Positions 21,732-33,370 of a stretch of 64,000 nt of DNA are shown piece by piece. How positions within the stretch are numbered: the stretch's first letter is position 1; each line of letters starts with the position of its first letter. The notes beneath the pieces are model-generated. The model searched no databases. It saw only the letters and a list, made by a program, of their open reading frames with translations, and had not been told where the DNA came from. A program made the position numbers and the translations under genes. This DNA comes from Cyanodermella asteris (lineage: Eukaryota; Ascomycota; Lecanoromycetes; Ostropales; Stictidaceae): positions 1,472,220 to 1,536,219 of the forward strand of contig UYJD01000006.1 in assembly GCA_900618795.1 (NCBI GenBank). Reading direction: 5' to 3'.

Positions 21732-22329
21732 AGGCACGTTTTATCATAAAAGGTTTTTATGTTATAGTAAGTGACGACGTACCTAAGCTATATCCAAGTA
21801 TAAATGGCGTTTACATGTTTGATTTAGCCTGGCTTAAGATTAAAATAGAATAGAATTTTAAGAGAGAAGAGCATAAGAAGCTCAATACGTAGTTAGACCA
21901 TGAACTTTGAATATCACATTGATATCAGATTGTTATTGCAACACACTAATAGCAGCTACATATCTATAGTAATAACATACTCTACCGATACAATGGGCTT
22001 TGATAAGTCATGGCTGCATGTTAGACTTGGTAAAAACAAAATTCTAGACGCTAGATAGTACTATCAAATCTTTTGGGCTCATTTTTAGCGGGCCGAACAA
22101 GGGATTCAATGCCAGATTGGCTTTGATTTTTATTTTAGCGGTAGTGTCGACTAGTACTACTAAGCAAGGTACTTAGTATAGGTACAATATTTTTAAAACA
22201 GAAAATTGGAGCATTAAGTTCAGACGTGACAGTCACATTCCTAGTATATTTGCCGTCGCTATTAGAGATTCACTGTGTGGGATATACTTAACACTTACAA
22301 GCCCACGCAGAGTATAGCGCCACGGCGAC

Positions 22330-22650
22330 ATAACTATAGTGCAAATGTAACATTACAATACTGAAATATTATGTTGATATTATAGTAATATTTTAGCATT
22401 GTAATAAACTATAACGCAGTATTATTATTATGTAGCTCTAATATAATATTACTATAAGAGGAATATAACATTACTATGATATGACCGTTGTTTATTATTT
22501 ATAGTAGCTTCAAACGGGCCTATATCGTTGTAAGAATATTGCAATAGTATTATATTACAGTGACATTATCTACTGTCACAAGGCTGTCACAATACTGCAA
22601 CACTGTAATAGTGTTGCAGCAACATTACATAATTAATAAGGTCACTATGA
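22330..22650. repeat. Degenerate short-unit repeat tract
   Basis: Recurring, loosely similar words (AACATTACTAT, ATATTATAGTAATATT, GTCACAATACTGCAACACTG, TAATAGTGTTGCAGCAACATTA) in direct and inverted order suggest an eroded satellite-like array. Similar words recur near 24280-24330 and 24820-24960. The unit length could not be fixed by eye. Confidence 0.4.
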
Positions 22651-25600
22651 CGCCATCTCTACTGGAGAGGTAAAGTCGTCTACGCTGAGGCTACTTCAAA
22701 AAAAAAAAAGCTTGCCTTTCTAGCTGCCCTATAACCATATCTATGCGTAATCTTAGACAAATTTGGGAACAAGTTTATCGCTTGTGACTTGCTTAGAACT
22801 TGTAGATTACTATCTGAGTTGAGTTAATCTGTCTCAAATTAATTTTCAGTTTAATAGTGTGCCGTAATTTTGTGGCTGTCGCATGATAGCAAGCAGACAA
22901 TACTGCAATATCTTTGTAGCATACCAGTTATTAGAATCGATTATAGCCTTTACAAAGTCCATTACACCGTGGATGCATTCTAGAATGTTAAGGTTCCAAG
23001 TATTATAGTGTTGAAACTAGGCTGTGACAAGAAGCCTATATACTAGAAGATCTATTCAAGCAGTTAGAGTAGTATATGTGCTGCTGAACGTCATCAACCT
23101 AGAGTATTGTGATAGATAGGCAAAAAATTATTTTCATCTAAGACATTCAGTGTATCTAAAAACTACCTCATACATAGTCCTTTCCAAGATACTTGATAAC
23201 ACCGTATGTAAAGAAGTAGTCAAAGTTGATACAATAGACTTGCCAGCATATTACGTTGAGAAATGCTTTGAGAAATTGCAAAAGACCTCTGTTTATTGTA
23301 AAAATCATTATGTTGTGTTGGAAGAACATATTTAAAGCTGATCATAACGTTGTAACGTCGATTTCGTAGACAATTCTCTTATGGAAACCTTTTAAAATGG
23401 TCTTAATTCCAAGACTACTTAGTAGCTTAACGACAAGAGCTAGCCGCAATAGAAATTCAAGTAGCGTAACAGTGACACATACACATTATAAGTACAGAAT
23501 ATTTATAGAGTGACATGTTTTATGTTGTGATGGTATTGCAATCTTGCACTAGTACTTGTACTATGCTACGTAGCAAATGCCAATATGACAGCTTTTGAAG
23601 AGGCTAGTAATAGAAAACCATTATAAAGTTGCTAGAAAGCAAAGCGATGAGATCTTTAAATATCTCTTATATACGTTTACGACAAGGAAAAAGTCTCGGG
23701 TTGTAGTGCAATTGTTTTCTAGCGGTCTTTGTGAAGGTCAAATGCGATTAAGATGCATGAAATACTGCTTCTAAGTTCAAATATAACTGCAATTATCCGT
23801 CAATTAAGGATAATACATTTTCTTATATAGTGATAATTATTAGCTTCACTGCTACGTCTAGACTCATGACTGTTTTCTACCAAAAAAAAAAGAAGTCATA
23901 CAATAATCTTCGGTTCAATTTTTGATAACAACGAAAAACATTTCTACAAATAATCAGACACTTGAATACATCTTAGAAAAGAAACCACTAAACTTTCACA
24001 GTTCCAATAGTTATTCAAACTCAACTTCATCTAGCATTAATAAATCAAGAACAGTAATCGTAATGAAATTAGTCATTTGAATGTAGCAATCATCTCTAGC
24101 TAGCTAACTATGTATTTTTCGCATAATCTTGTAGTGATATTAGTATAAAAACTACAACCAAATGATCTCATCAAATCATAGTAAGATCATTGCAATATCA
24201 AACAAATATTTTCAACAGTGTTATTTCCCTATTTAATAGCTAGAAATTTGCATAAAAAGCTGTGATTTCGCTGCGACAGTATCATTGTGATACTTCATGT
24301 TGGATTTAACGTTGTGTTATTGTAATACTATCCATTTTCTAGATACTAAAGGCATTTGGCCTCGCTTAGTATAACTCTGCAGTTGTAATAGTAGCTTATA
24401 ACGGGATAGATTTAAATGTTTCCTTGCCGCTACTACATTACGTTAAAGACCTTTCTGTCAGAACTTGAAATCGTAGAGACCTTAAGCAGATCCCTATGGA
24501 ATATGGCTATTCCGTAGGAATGTTAAGCTAGAAGAGCTTAGATACTTGCCACATCAATTATATGTCCTCAACTAGAAGTTATTTTAAGATGCTGCGCGGC
24601 TTAGTGAAGAGTCATAGTTAAGTTTATAACTTTAAATACTAGCATAAATATCTAGATTCTTTATATAGCTTTCAAAACGCGCTTGAAGAAGTTTAGCAAT
24701 AGGATCTAATGCTACTTTTTTTTTTACTAAGTCTAACTAGCGATAATGTGAAATCATTGTCATCTTATATCATAGTTTATCGTATCAGCTACTTGCGCCA
24801 TGTCATACCTTGCCATAATGTTGTAAAATTACTATGACATCGCAATTTAGTAGAGATATTACATGAATACCACAGTAATCTTAGGTCACTATTTCATTGC
24901 TATTGCGCGATATTTTGATACAGTCACATGATAATATGGTCACAGCTGCATCAGAATGACGCTACACTCCGCCTGGGCCTGTAGGTAAAGAGTCCTTATC
25001 GTTTCAGATCAGCTACATATATATTCAAAGAGTGTTTGTATGGCATTTGGTTTGGTACCATCGAGACTGCTGCCGTACTACTCTTATATTTATATGGCAA
25101 TATTCTTGACAATTGCATCAATGACTTTTATTTTCACCGTGCTGCAAAATTATAAAAACATCATAAAAAGACACGCTGGAGTTGTTAAGAGCAATCAATT
25201 GACTATGCTATAAGGAATCTAGTAGCTGCAGTTACTATTTATAAGCTCACGCAAAATAGTCTAGCTGTGAAATCTAATTTCTATATAGATACTTGTGCTG
25301 CAATAATTTTTGTGACAATTGCGAAATCCATATTAATACGTAAGTTGAATTTTGAGTGAATTGTAGCGCCACGTTCTAATGAAGCTGGTATGGTACTATA
25401 AGTTCATTATTTTAGCAATGCACCAATAACGTGTAATGCGTCAGCATGCTGGATTAATTTAGTGATATTATCGTGCTGTGATAAGACATGACAATATTAA
25501 ACACAGAAAAAAAATTATAGTAAGTAGAATCGACTCTTGATGTGCTGACTATAATAATTTCTAATGAGCGTATAGTAGTCACAGACCTCACACATGAATA

Positions 25601-26375
25601 CAACAGAACTCCTGACTTAATGTGAGCATATAAAGCTTACAATGCGACCGTCACTTGAATCTTGTGACAATCTACAAGAAACATAGAGCATTGCATTGCT
25701 TACTGCCATGCATTTTTCCGTCATAAAGCTACTTTTACAACGCTTTCAAAATAATATGACACTATACAAAGCATTCTATAAATATCTCTTCCACTATCTA
25801 CTTAGTTAAGATTATGAGTATTGTTCTCATTGTTCTTCAATTGTTATGAATGACTATCATATGAGCCTTGCTTAGTGTCTTAATAAGTGCTAATTAGATT
25901 ACCAATATGAGATTTTGCAGTTAATGCTTTTTACACTTGCATGAGAATATCTAGAATAAGAAATATACTATATATAGGAAGTTTTACATCTAAGCAATAA
26001 TCAAGTGACGCCCGATGCTCTCCCACTTAAAAGGTCACATAGAGTCATAGCGGCTTAATGCGCTTGCAAAGTTGTGACGTGGCATTGCGAACAGATAAAT
26101 ACTGAGCTGTTCAATGCCTCCAGCATATTTTCTTAATTTCTAGAGTTGAAAACAAGTTAGTGAGTAATGGATTTCAGTTTGTTAGATAGTAGCGAGTAGC
26201 TAACTTCGCTTGCTGTAGTAAAGTCATATTTGTATACAGCATAGAACTTTCGTGATAAGTATTCGCTACTTTTCGAACGTTCAAATATAATATGTTGTCA
26301 TTAAAATGAGTGTGATTCAACCAAAACATAGGTACTGAATTCTCTTAAGATTGTAGCACCTTAAAACCAATGTGG

Positions 26376-26683
26376 TACATAATTATACTCCAAAAGCCTT
26401 GTCAATTACTGAGCCACATGCGCACTGATCCTAAAACTAGACGCGAGCTTACTGCAAAATAATTGTATTACCCCTATCAATTAGCTAGATTTAGCCCGAG
26501 CCTTGGGCTAGTTTTACTGGGCTAGCCCGCTGCGAAGACCCGTTTAGGAGCTACTATGGCCACTATAACGGTAATTCTTCGCTTGCTTGAGTGTCTATAC
26601 TGGCCTTTACTAATGCTTGACTTTGTATCTAGTATAAATGTGGTTTAGAAGGTGGTACAAATCTTTTGGGATGTAGTTCTGTA
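26376..26683. mobile_element. MITE copy 2, diverged relative of copy 1
   Basis: Left end TACATAATTATACTCCAAAAG and right end CTTTTGGGATGTAGTTCTGTA form inverted repeats and match the ends of copy 1. Both elements lie in the same orientation. Interior similarity includes GAGCCACATGCGCACT and GGCCACTATAACGG. About 308 bp, non-coding, flanked by TA. The many transitions between copies fit RIP or age. Confidence 0.72.
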
Positions 26684-28962
26684 CTTACATTGCATTTTTG
26701 CCAGCACAATTACCCAACTCACTGCCAATGTTCTATCAATTTAATCTTGCAGTAGTATACTTAAGGTGACAATATTGTCTCGAGTAGACCTCCTGTTGCG
26801 CGATTTTGTTTGAAATATTGAAATAGTGTGGAGGTGCACAATAGCAATTCTATTGTCTTATAATGCCGTCATTAGTATTCTAACACGACAGCTGCAATAA
26901 TAAGATTTCGTACCTTTGCCAGACCTGTAATTGAAGTAATTGAGGCTGCTTACTTATTTTGCAATTGTGTCAATATCTGTTGTAAGTTGCAGCTGACAAC
27001 TCGGTCTATTTCAGCGCTGCTATATCATGGCTTAGCTCCCAATCTCATGCCTTACCTAAAGTATCGACAAAAACCAGCATTCTAATATTGTAAAATAAGC
27101 TTAAAATCACTAAAGTGTATAGCATTTATCCTTTACAAACTTCAGCTATTATATAGTTTCTCTAAATCGAAATCCTGGAACCTAGCCTTGAACTGAGCCT
27201 CTGCTTGTCTACTATTTACTGTGGTCTAAAATTCAAGCTAGTTTAAGAGGTTTTATAATAGTAGTAACAATAATAATGCAATATTAGTAGTATCTGTGCT
27301 CATTCTTAATCGTGAATAAGTCTAGTAGCATCTTTCTAGCATAATTATACTAGTAGCAATGTTCTGTTGAGGATTGAGGAATTTGTTTCATAAGTAACTA
27401 AGCTATAGTACCTAGACTCTAATGACGCATTGCAAATGTAGCTATAGTTATATGCTGATTAAAGGATATATTGCACGCCGGTAAAGCAGCATATGTAATG
27501 CTACTTTTACAAACAGAGCTAAGCTTAAAAAAAGCATTAAAGTACAGTAACTAAGATACGCCGCTTTCATCATTTTTGTATGCTAACTATTTTAGGAAAA
27601 CCGCTTAGATTGCGCTATTCCTTATAGTATAGAACACTATAATAGCTGAGATTAATATGTACAATAGCTAAGTTCTATAAATGTTTACATATGCTAGGCT
27701 TTGAACTTAAAGTAGAATATTATTTACTATCGGTCGTAGGCTAATTACATCCGTACGTATTTGACTTATATGTATAACACTAGTCTTATGGAATTTATAA
27801 AACTAAATATTGTAAAGATAATGCAATAGCGTTGAAGTATAATAGTACTGCTTTATGCAATTATCTTAGTAAACTTTTGCATGTTTCACTGTAGCAAAAC
27901 ATAGTAAGAGTGTTTGTTTACTAGACTTATTTTTTTGGTACTATTACAAGTAGCTTGTAGATCTTGTTATACTTTATATTATGATAGTAGTCTTACTTAG
28001 TACTACGCGACAAAGTTATTGCCATAGAATTCTGATTTGAGGAGGAACGTTAAAGAGCTGTACATAGTAGAACTTACGTGTGTAAGTAGTATTAGGTGCT
28101 GAGACTCTATATTCACTACCTATGAATTGAACATTGTGCTGCCGCTTAATTTTGGTTATCCACATACTCAATTACCTTGTCACACTGTGATAGCTCCAGT
28201 ATAATGCTACAATAATTCAAAGCTTACTATACTGATAGGACTCTAACGTAATACAGCAACTAAATATTATATTGTGCTGCTCTAGCCCCAAAAAAATGGG
28301 AAAGTTACTATTGTAACCAAGCTATGCTGAGTGTTGTGTGAGACCTTAGTTGTAAAGGTCTAGTTTATCAAAGTATTTGTGAAATTATTTCGGATAATTA
28401 AGATGTACAGTTTCAAAAGATAAGTATTGCAAATGATTAAAGTTCTTTTGAGCCGTAAGCTTAGTTTAATCTGTCAAATTAGTAGTACGCCGCCGTATGC
28501 TTATGCTTAGATACGCATCTTAGATTTATGTGACTTCAAAGCACGTTGAAGATTAAATTATAGTACGTATATAGTTTATATTAGTTGAGTCTTCCAATCC
28601 ATTGTCGTTAAGCTAATATTTAATTAGTGTTGGTAACAGGCTAGCTTCTTTTCGACAATGAAACTTAAAAAAATTTCCCTTGTTCGATTTAGGCGCTGAT
28701 CTAAATACAACAGCTTGGATCTTCTAATTTCAATTGCCTCAGCATTGCTGTCGAGTCACTGATGCACAAAAAGACAACAGATATATGTAGGAAAACCTAG
28801 CCAAAAGATTCAATTTGATTATCACTCGGCAGACAAGCAAAGTAACCTATTGCCATGGAATAACGTATGACAGCAAGTCCAGACATCTAAACTCTATGTG
28901 GTCTGTACGCTCGCATATACAGCGCTCGGCCGACGCCCGATTGAGCACATATGCAACCACGC

Positions 28963-30246
28963 TTATAAGAAAACCCTCTTCGCAAGGTTGTAATGCGACT
29001 CTGTCGGACAATAGGGACACTTGTATTTGCCAGACTTGCTGATCTTAGCCAAAGACTCCTGGGCAATGACGTGGCAGCAAGGAAGTAGCATTGGCGGGTT
29101 CACGTCCGTTGCCTGCTCCTTGGAGACTGGACAAACAAAGATCGAATGGAATCTGTAAGTCGGCGGCAATGGTATTTCGACCTGCAATTGTTAGCAAAGT
29201 AAAACACGTTCAGGCTCCGCTACGCACAGGTAGCTCATGTGCCGTCGTCCATTCGGCTCTCTTCTCTTTCATGATGCTATGCAACTTGTCCAGCCTGGGT
29301 AATGCCATGGCTCCTGCCGTGGCGGCGATGAACAGGGGCGAGTCGGCCGAAAGACCGAGCAGGGAGCAGAATTCACGAGTGAAAGATACAGCAACTTCTT
29401 CCCAGGCACCGGAATCCTCAAACACATCTCTGTACGGCGAGTCGTCCAAGTTGGCACAAAATGCCGTTGCGCCCAAAAGTCGTTGTATTTCCCGAAGATA
29501 CCGTCCCTCGAACCGGCTCAAGGCCTGTCTTGCGTACATCATGGCGCTCCTTACCCGCTCAGAGTACTCTATGGAGAGCTGGACCGGTCTTGCAAAATAC
29601 CAGGTGAATTGCAACTTTGTAAGCTCAAATTCGAGATCGCTTCCCCGATCTCGAAGAGCTTCCTTCCACGTGTCGGCCCATTGCATCGCCGGTATGAGGT
29701 TGCGAGCCGTTCGCAATTCCTGCAAGATGTGGTACATTTCCTCGAATTTCGCCTTGAGGGCTGTTGGCCGAGTCCCGAAGTCTCGTTCACCCGCTGCGAC
29801 ACCTTGTAATCTAGGAGTCTCGTCCAGAAATGCGGTTGCCACGCCGAATTGTCCCTCACGCAATAGGTGCATACTAATCGCACGGTCCAATAAAGCATCA
29901 GACGATAATTGGCTTGATTCGGTTGATGTGGCAGGTTTCGTCTTCAACGTCTTGTCGAGTGACTTGGAATATGTGGTAGATGTCTTGTGAATGTCCTTCA
30001 GGTTGCCGTTGATCGCTTCGAATGACTGTTTGATAGGGGCTTGTAGTTTCGCGAGTGTGATGGCGGTATTAGCGGATCCTGAGGCCGTCAGTTCGGTACC
30101 ATATGCTTCATTAGATCGTGCATACCAGTCTCCAAGCTTTGGCGTGCATTTTCCAGGAGATCCAGCGTCTGTTGGGCTTCATTGACGCTCGGGCGTAGAC
30201 TTCCTTTCTTGCCAAATTGTACCTGGTTGACGTAGAGAGATTCCAT
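28963..30246 (-). CDS. RMD5: GID/CTLH complex E3 ligase subunit Rmd5 (Gid2)
   Basis: RING-bearing subunit of the GID/CTLH ubiquitin ligase, which in yeast degrades gluconeogenic enzymes. Three exons (30126-30246, 29228-30078, 28963-29181; introns 47 and 46 nt) give 396 aa. The N-terminus contains SANTAITLAKLQAPIKQSFEAIN. A LisH/CTLH-type helical region follows (LLDRAISMHLLREGQFGVATAFL; AMQWADTWKEAL; LEFELTKLQFTWYF). The C-terminal degenerate RING reads FHSIFVCPVSKEQATDVNPP, then LLPCCHVIAQESL, KCPYCPTES and a hydrophobic end VFL. Most homologues have PCGH where this has PCCH. The gene ends against the AT-rich block. Confidence 0.93.
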
Positions 30247-30891
30247 GACCGGCAAAGCTTTCTTGCTATTTTGCCAGGATGCGTGAGCGTTGTTCAGTCA
30301 ATCTCGCCCAGATACTGACGAAGCCCAGGCGGCAGTGAGCGCATATCGGCTTCTGGCCTGTACAGTAAAAGTTCAAAGGCGGCAAGGGTGTATGGATGCA
30401 CCTGAAGCTCGACACGCTTTGTGCCTCTGTGGTCGAAGGAAAGGAGCTATGCAAACACGCAAAGACTAAGAGAAGGAGCAAGCGTCTCAAGCCGAAGCAA
30501 GCTTGCGAAGCTCTCGCCGAGCGCTCCTGCGCTAAACCCCACCCGTATGGGTGACCGCTGACGTCTTCAGCGGCATGAGACGCCTGGCGCGAGGCCTGTT
30601 GAGTCGGTCACAAACGGTCAAGGCGTCCATCTAACAGCAAGGTACTATTCAGCACTTCAGCTCCTACGCACAGTCGACCACGCTGTGCGTTGCCGCTGTC
30701 GATTATTCACTCAGGCTCGTACCGTCGACGCAAGGATGATATTGCTGGTCAATGGTTCTCCCTGTGCTCTATCGAACTGGTCTACAACACCAAGTTCGTG
30801 AATTTAATTGAACAGTTTACCTTACAAAAGAAGTGATTCCTGGTTTGCTACCCTTTAACGCGCACTACAAGGAAGCACGGCGCTATGCAGA
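30247..30891. promoter_or_regulatory. Upstream region shared by RMD5 and the STB6-like gene
   Basis: 645 bp between divergent genes, no credible gene. It contains a perfect 7-bp-stem palindrome, CCGCTGA-CGTCT-TCAGCGG at 30555-30573, whose core TGACGTC is the classical CRE/ATF-type site, and outer inverted words GCGTCTCA/TGAGACGC about 90 bp apart. Regulatory use is inference. Confidence 0.45.
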
Positions 30892-33252
30892 ATGAGCGAC
30901 AGGGAGAGGCTGCTACTGGCAGATCCGGTCGCCACAAAGTTCCTTGAAGAAGACACTTCGATTCGCCTGCTTGATAGGAGGCAGGAACTCTCAGGCTACG
31001 AGTTGTATATTGTGGAACAATGGGCGTGTTCTCGAATCAACCAGACCATTGTTATCGCCACCTTTACAGGCCAAGTGCAGCACCGGATTCTGGTCTCGGT
31101 TCTTGATATTCCTGCGTCTGAGAGAGAATGGTCTCCCCGGCTGAGAGCGTACATGCAATCGACTGCACAGAACCACACGCGGAAACAGCAGACAAATTTA
31201 GGAAAACTGCTAGTAACGAATCTGAGTACTTTCCCATCGACATTGACCATCCTGCCGATCTCAAGTGGCGACCTCCGAGGACATCGTGAGTTATTCTTCG
31301 TCAATGAGAATCTCAAAAGAATGGGCTGTACTGGGCGTGCAGGTCTTACTCTAACCCAACCTTCAGAGGCTGCCGTGAACAAGTTCCGACAACTCTATCG
31401 CGTCTCTGAGCAGCTTCCCGTCAACGAAGGTGTCACGGAGTTAGTACAGTTGTGCCAAATCGCGCTGGCAATGTTCGACAAGCTGCCACAGGAGTACTGC
31501 GATGGCTTGCTCTGCGATGTCACCGAGAAAGCTCTAACTGATTGGTGGACCGAGATTGGTCTCCAGTATTACAATATTGAGCCAACAGACGGTATGCTTG
31601 GACCGACCACAGTATCTGCTCTTATAGGCTTGTTCCTCGGGGCTCGCAACCGATTGCATGCTTGGGGGGCACCCGTATCGAAAAACGCGTACGATATCCA
31701 TGCTCTGAAACGCGGAATCGCCCATTTCCAGAAGTCTCGAAACCTGCAAAGAACCCGACGCCTAGATCGTGAAACCCTGCAAAGACTCCACAAACACACA
31801 GCAAAAGCCGCGACACATGAAGGATGGGGCGTTCCTCGAGCCGTGAAATCTACAGTAGCCGAGCTTGGAAAGGGCGGCGAAATGGTCATGGGCATTGTCG
31901 GTGCGAAAGAAAAGGCCGGGATCGCGGAAGTCGAGACGACAGACATTGACATCTTTGTCAAAAATCTCAATGGCGAGCGTTGTAAATGGCTCTGGAGAGG
32001 CAAGCCGCGGAAGACCATATTGCGCGGCGTCACTCACGGACAAGTGCCTGAGAACCGTCAGCTTCGAGACGAAAATGGTGGCATCGTCTGGGAAGATAGC
32101 AGTTCTGAGGACGAGGACATGTCAAAGCCCAGGCAGAGCACGGATGAAACGCAACGAATCCCGACTAACGAATCGAAAACCTCGTTGCAATCCGCGGACA
32201 GGGATCAGATGGCACGCAAAACTGTCTTGAAAACAGTGGCTGGCCGCATGAATGATGCCAAATCTGGACTGGGAAAGTTTCGCGATGCCGTCGGCACTGG
32301 CTTCAGAGGCCATCACCACAAGGCATCACGAGATAGTCACACCTATGACGCTCCTTCCGGCAGTGCAAGGAACTCTTTCGAGATTGGGGAACGTCTTGAG
32401 GGGAAGGATTCGAGAAGGACCACGAACAAAGCTTCGTTCGAGCTAGTCCGAGATCTTTCAGTTGAGGAAGAGCATGAGACGAAGCACGACCATGATGAAG
32501 AAAAATCGGCTCCACCATCGCCCGCACGCTCAATCGGTGGATTATCACAAACAGACCGGGGAACTGGTGATGAAACTAGGGACGAAGCAAGCGTCAGAGA
32601 CATGAAACAGATATACCTACCAGCTATTCGCAGAACCAAGAGCGTCGAGCCAGCCCATCCATCACCTTCGCAGTTCGCCGCAGGAGTGCGAACAGACCTT
32701 CGGCACATGTCGTACACAGATCTGCCATCATTGTCTGAATACTTTGCGTCAATGTCGGAAGCGAAAGACAACAGCCGTGACACGCCCGAAGCTGCTCTGA
32801 GGGCTGAGCAATATCGCTACGTCCAGCTTGAACATCTACACAATATTTTGATACGATTAAAACGACAGTATCCTCCTATCGCCTCTGAACAAGTCTCGAG
32901 TCTTAAAGAGGTCGGAACACAAGTTGAGGAATTGCGGCAGACTCTGTTGTCTGCACAACGAGCAAGAGGTGAAAGCTCACAGGCAGGAGCCAAGCTAGCT
33001 GAAGAAACGGCACAAGAGGGAAGGGACATGCTGACTAGTAGACTGCAAGAGATTGAGGCAATGGGCGCAAAGTTGGAGTACGAGCTCGGCGTTCTCCAGT
33101 CCAAGATCGAGGATGTCGAGGAAGGTGTCATCGATCTGGACCGTCAGGTGTTGGAGCTCGAGAACCGATCACGGCTCCTCGCCGAAGACTCCCGCGACCA
33201 TTCATGGCAGCACTGGCTCGAGACCGCCACGAGAAGGCTGCGCATAACATAA
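30892..33252 (+). CDS. STB6-like (Sin3-binding) protein
   Basis: 786-aa single-exon protein. The N-terminal third matches the STB6-like domain of yeast Stb2/Stb6, proteins reported to bind the Sin3 corepressor: SGYELYIVEQWACSR, TFTGQVQHRILVSVLDIP, ENLKRMGCTGRAGLTLTQPS and AAVNKFRQLYRV. A second helical block spans about 175-310 (LGPTTVSALIGLFLGARNRL). The middle is low-complexity and charged, with Ser-rich stretches suited to phosphorylation. The end has a coiled coil (residues about 640-770, VEELRQTLLSAQRA, LEYELGVLQSKIEDVEEGVIDLDRQVLELE). It is divergent from RMD5 and convergent with TIM10. Biochemical role in filamentous fungi is not established by the sequence. Confidence 0.82.
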   Translation: MSDRERLLLADPVATKFLEEDTSIRLLDRRQELSGYELYIVEQWACSRINQTIVIATFTGQVQHRILVSVLDIPASEREWSPRLRAYMQSTAQNHTRKQQTNLGKLLVTNLSTFPSTLTILPISSGDLRGHRELFFVNENLKRMGCTGRAGLTLTQPSEAAVNKFRQLYRVSEQLPVNEGVTELVQLCQIALAMFDKLPQEYCDGLLCDVTEKALTDWWTEIGLQYYNIEPTDGMLGPTTVSALIGLFLGARNRLHAWGAPVSKNAYDIHALKRGIAHFQKSRNLQRTRRLDRETLQRLHKHTAKAATHEGWGVPRAVKSTVAELGKGGEMVMGIVGAKEKAGIAEVETTDIDIFVKNLNGERCKWLWRGKPRKTILRGVTHGQVPENRQLRDENGGIVWEDSSSEDEDMSKPRQSTDETQRIPTNESKTSLQSADRDQMARKTVLKTVAGRMNDAKSGLGKFRDAVGTGFRGHHHKASRDSHTYDAPSGSARNSFEIGERLEGKDSRRTTNKASFELVRDLSVEEEHETKHDHDEEKSAPPSPARSIGGLSQTDRGTGDETRDEASVRDMKQIYLPAIRRTKSVEPAHPSPSQFAAGVRTDLRHMSYTDLPSLSEYFASMSEAKDNSRDTPEAALRAEQYRYVQLEHLHNILIRLKRQYPPIASEQVSSLKEVGTQVEELRQTLLSAQRARGESSQAGAKLAEETAQEGRDMLTSRLQEIEAMGAKLEYELGVLQSKIEDVEEGVIDLDRQVLELENRSRLLAEDSRDHSWQHWLETATRRLRIT

Positions 33253-33370
33253 GATTCTTCAATCCATGGTGTTCGTGTTCCGAATCATGTCCGCCCTGGC
33301 GAGATCTGTCCAGCGTTCAATTCTTCCTGTATCGTACATCCCAAGCGACCTCTTCAAGGGGTATCGTAAT

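Larger units (their letters stand above)
20742..28900. repeat. AT-rich gene desert, probably RIP-degraded repeats
   Basis: About 8.1 kb with a sharp drop in GC compared with both sides, many TA-rich words, short A/T homopolymers and stops in all frames. The only frame above 60 codons (23150-23335) has no recognisable content. The composition fits DNA mutated by repeat-induced point mutation (C-to-T in both strands), common in Pezizomycotina. Within it two related 0.3-kb elements are still recognisable (listed separately). The rest could not be assigned to any element family. The block begins at the tRNA and ends about 60 bp before the 3' end of RMD5. Confidence 0.8.

Noticed and set aside
22230-22330. 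Weak inverted repeat (GTCGCTAT...GTGTGGG against CCCACGC...GGCGAC)
   Set aside because: Imperfect and short; could not be distinguished from chance in low-complexity DNA.
23150-23335. 61-codon open frame in the AT-rich island
   Set aside because: Length is expected by chance, composition is that of the surrounding AT-rich DNA, and no domain or splice context is visible.
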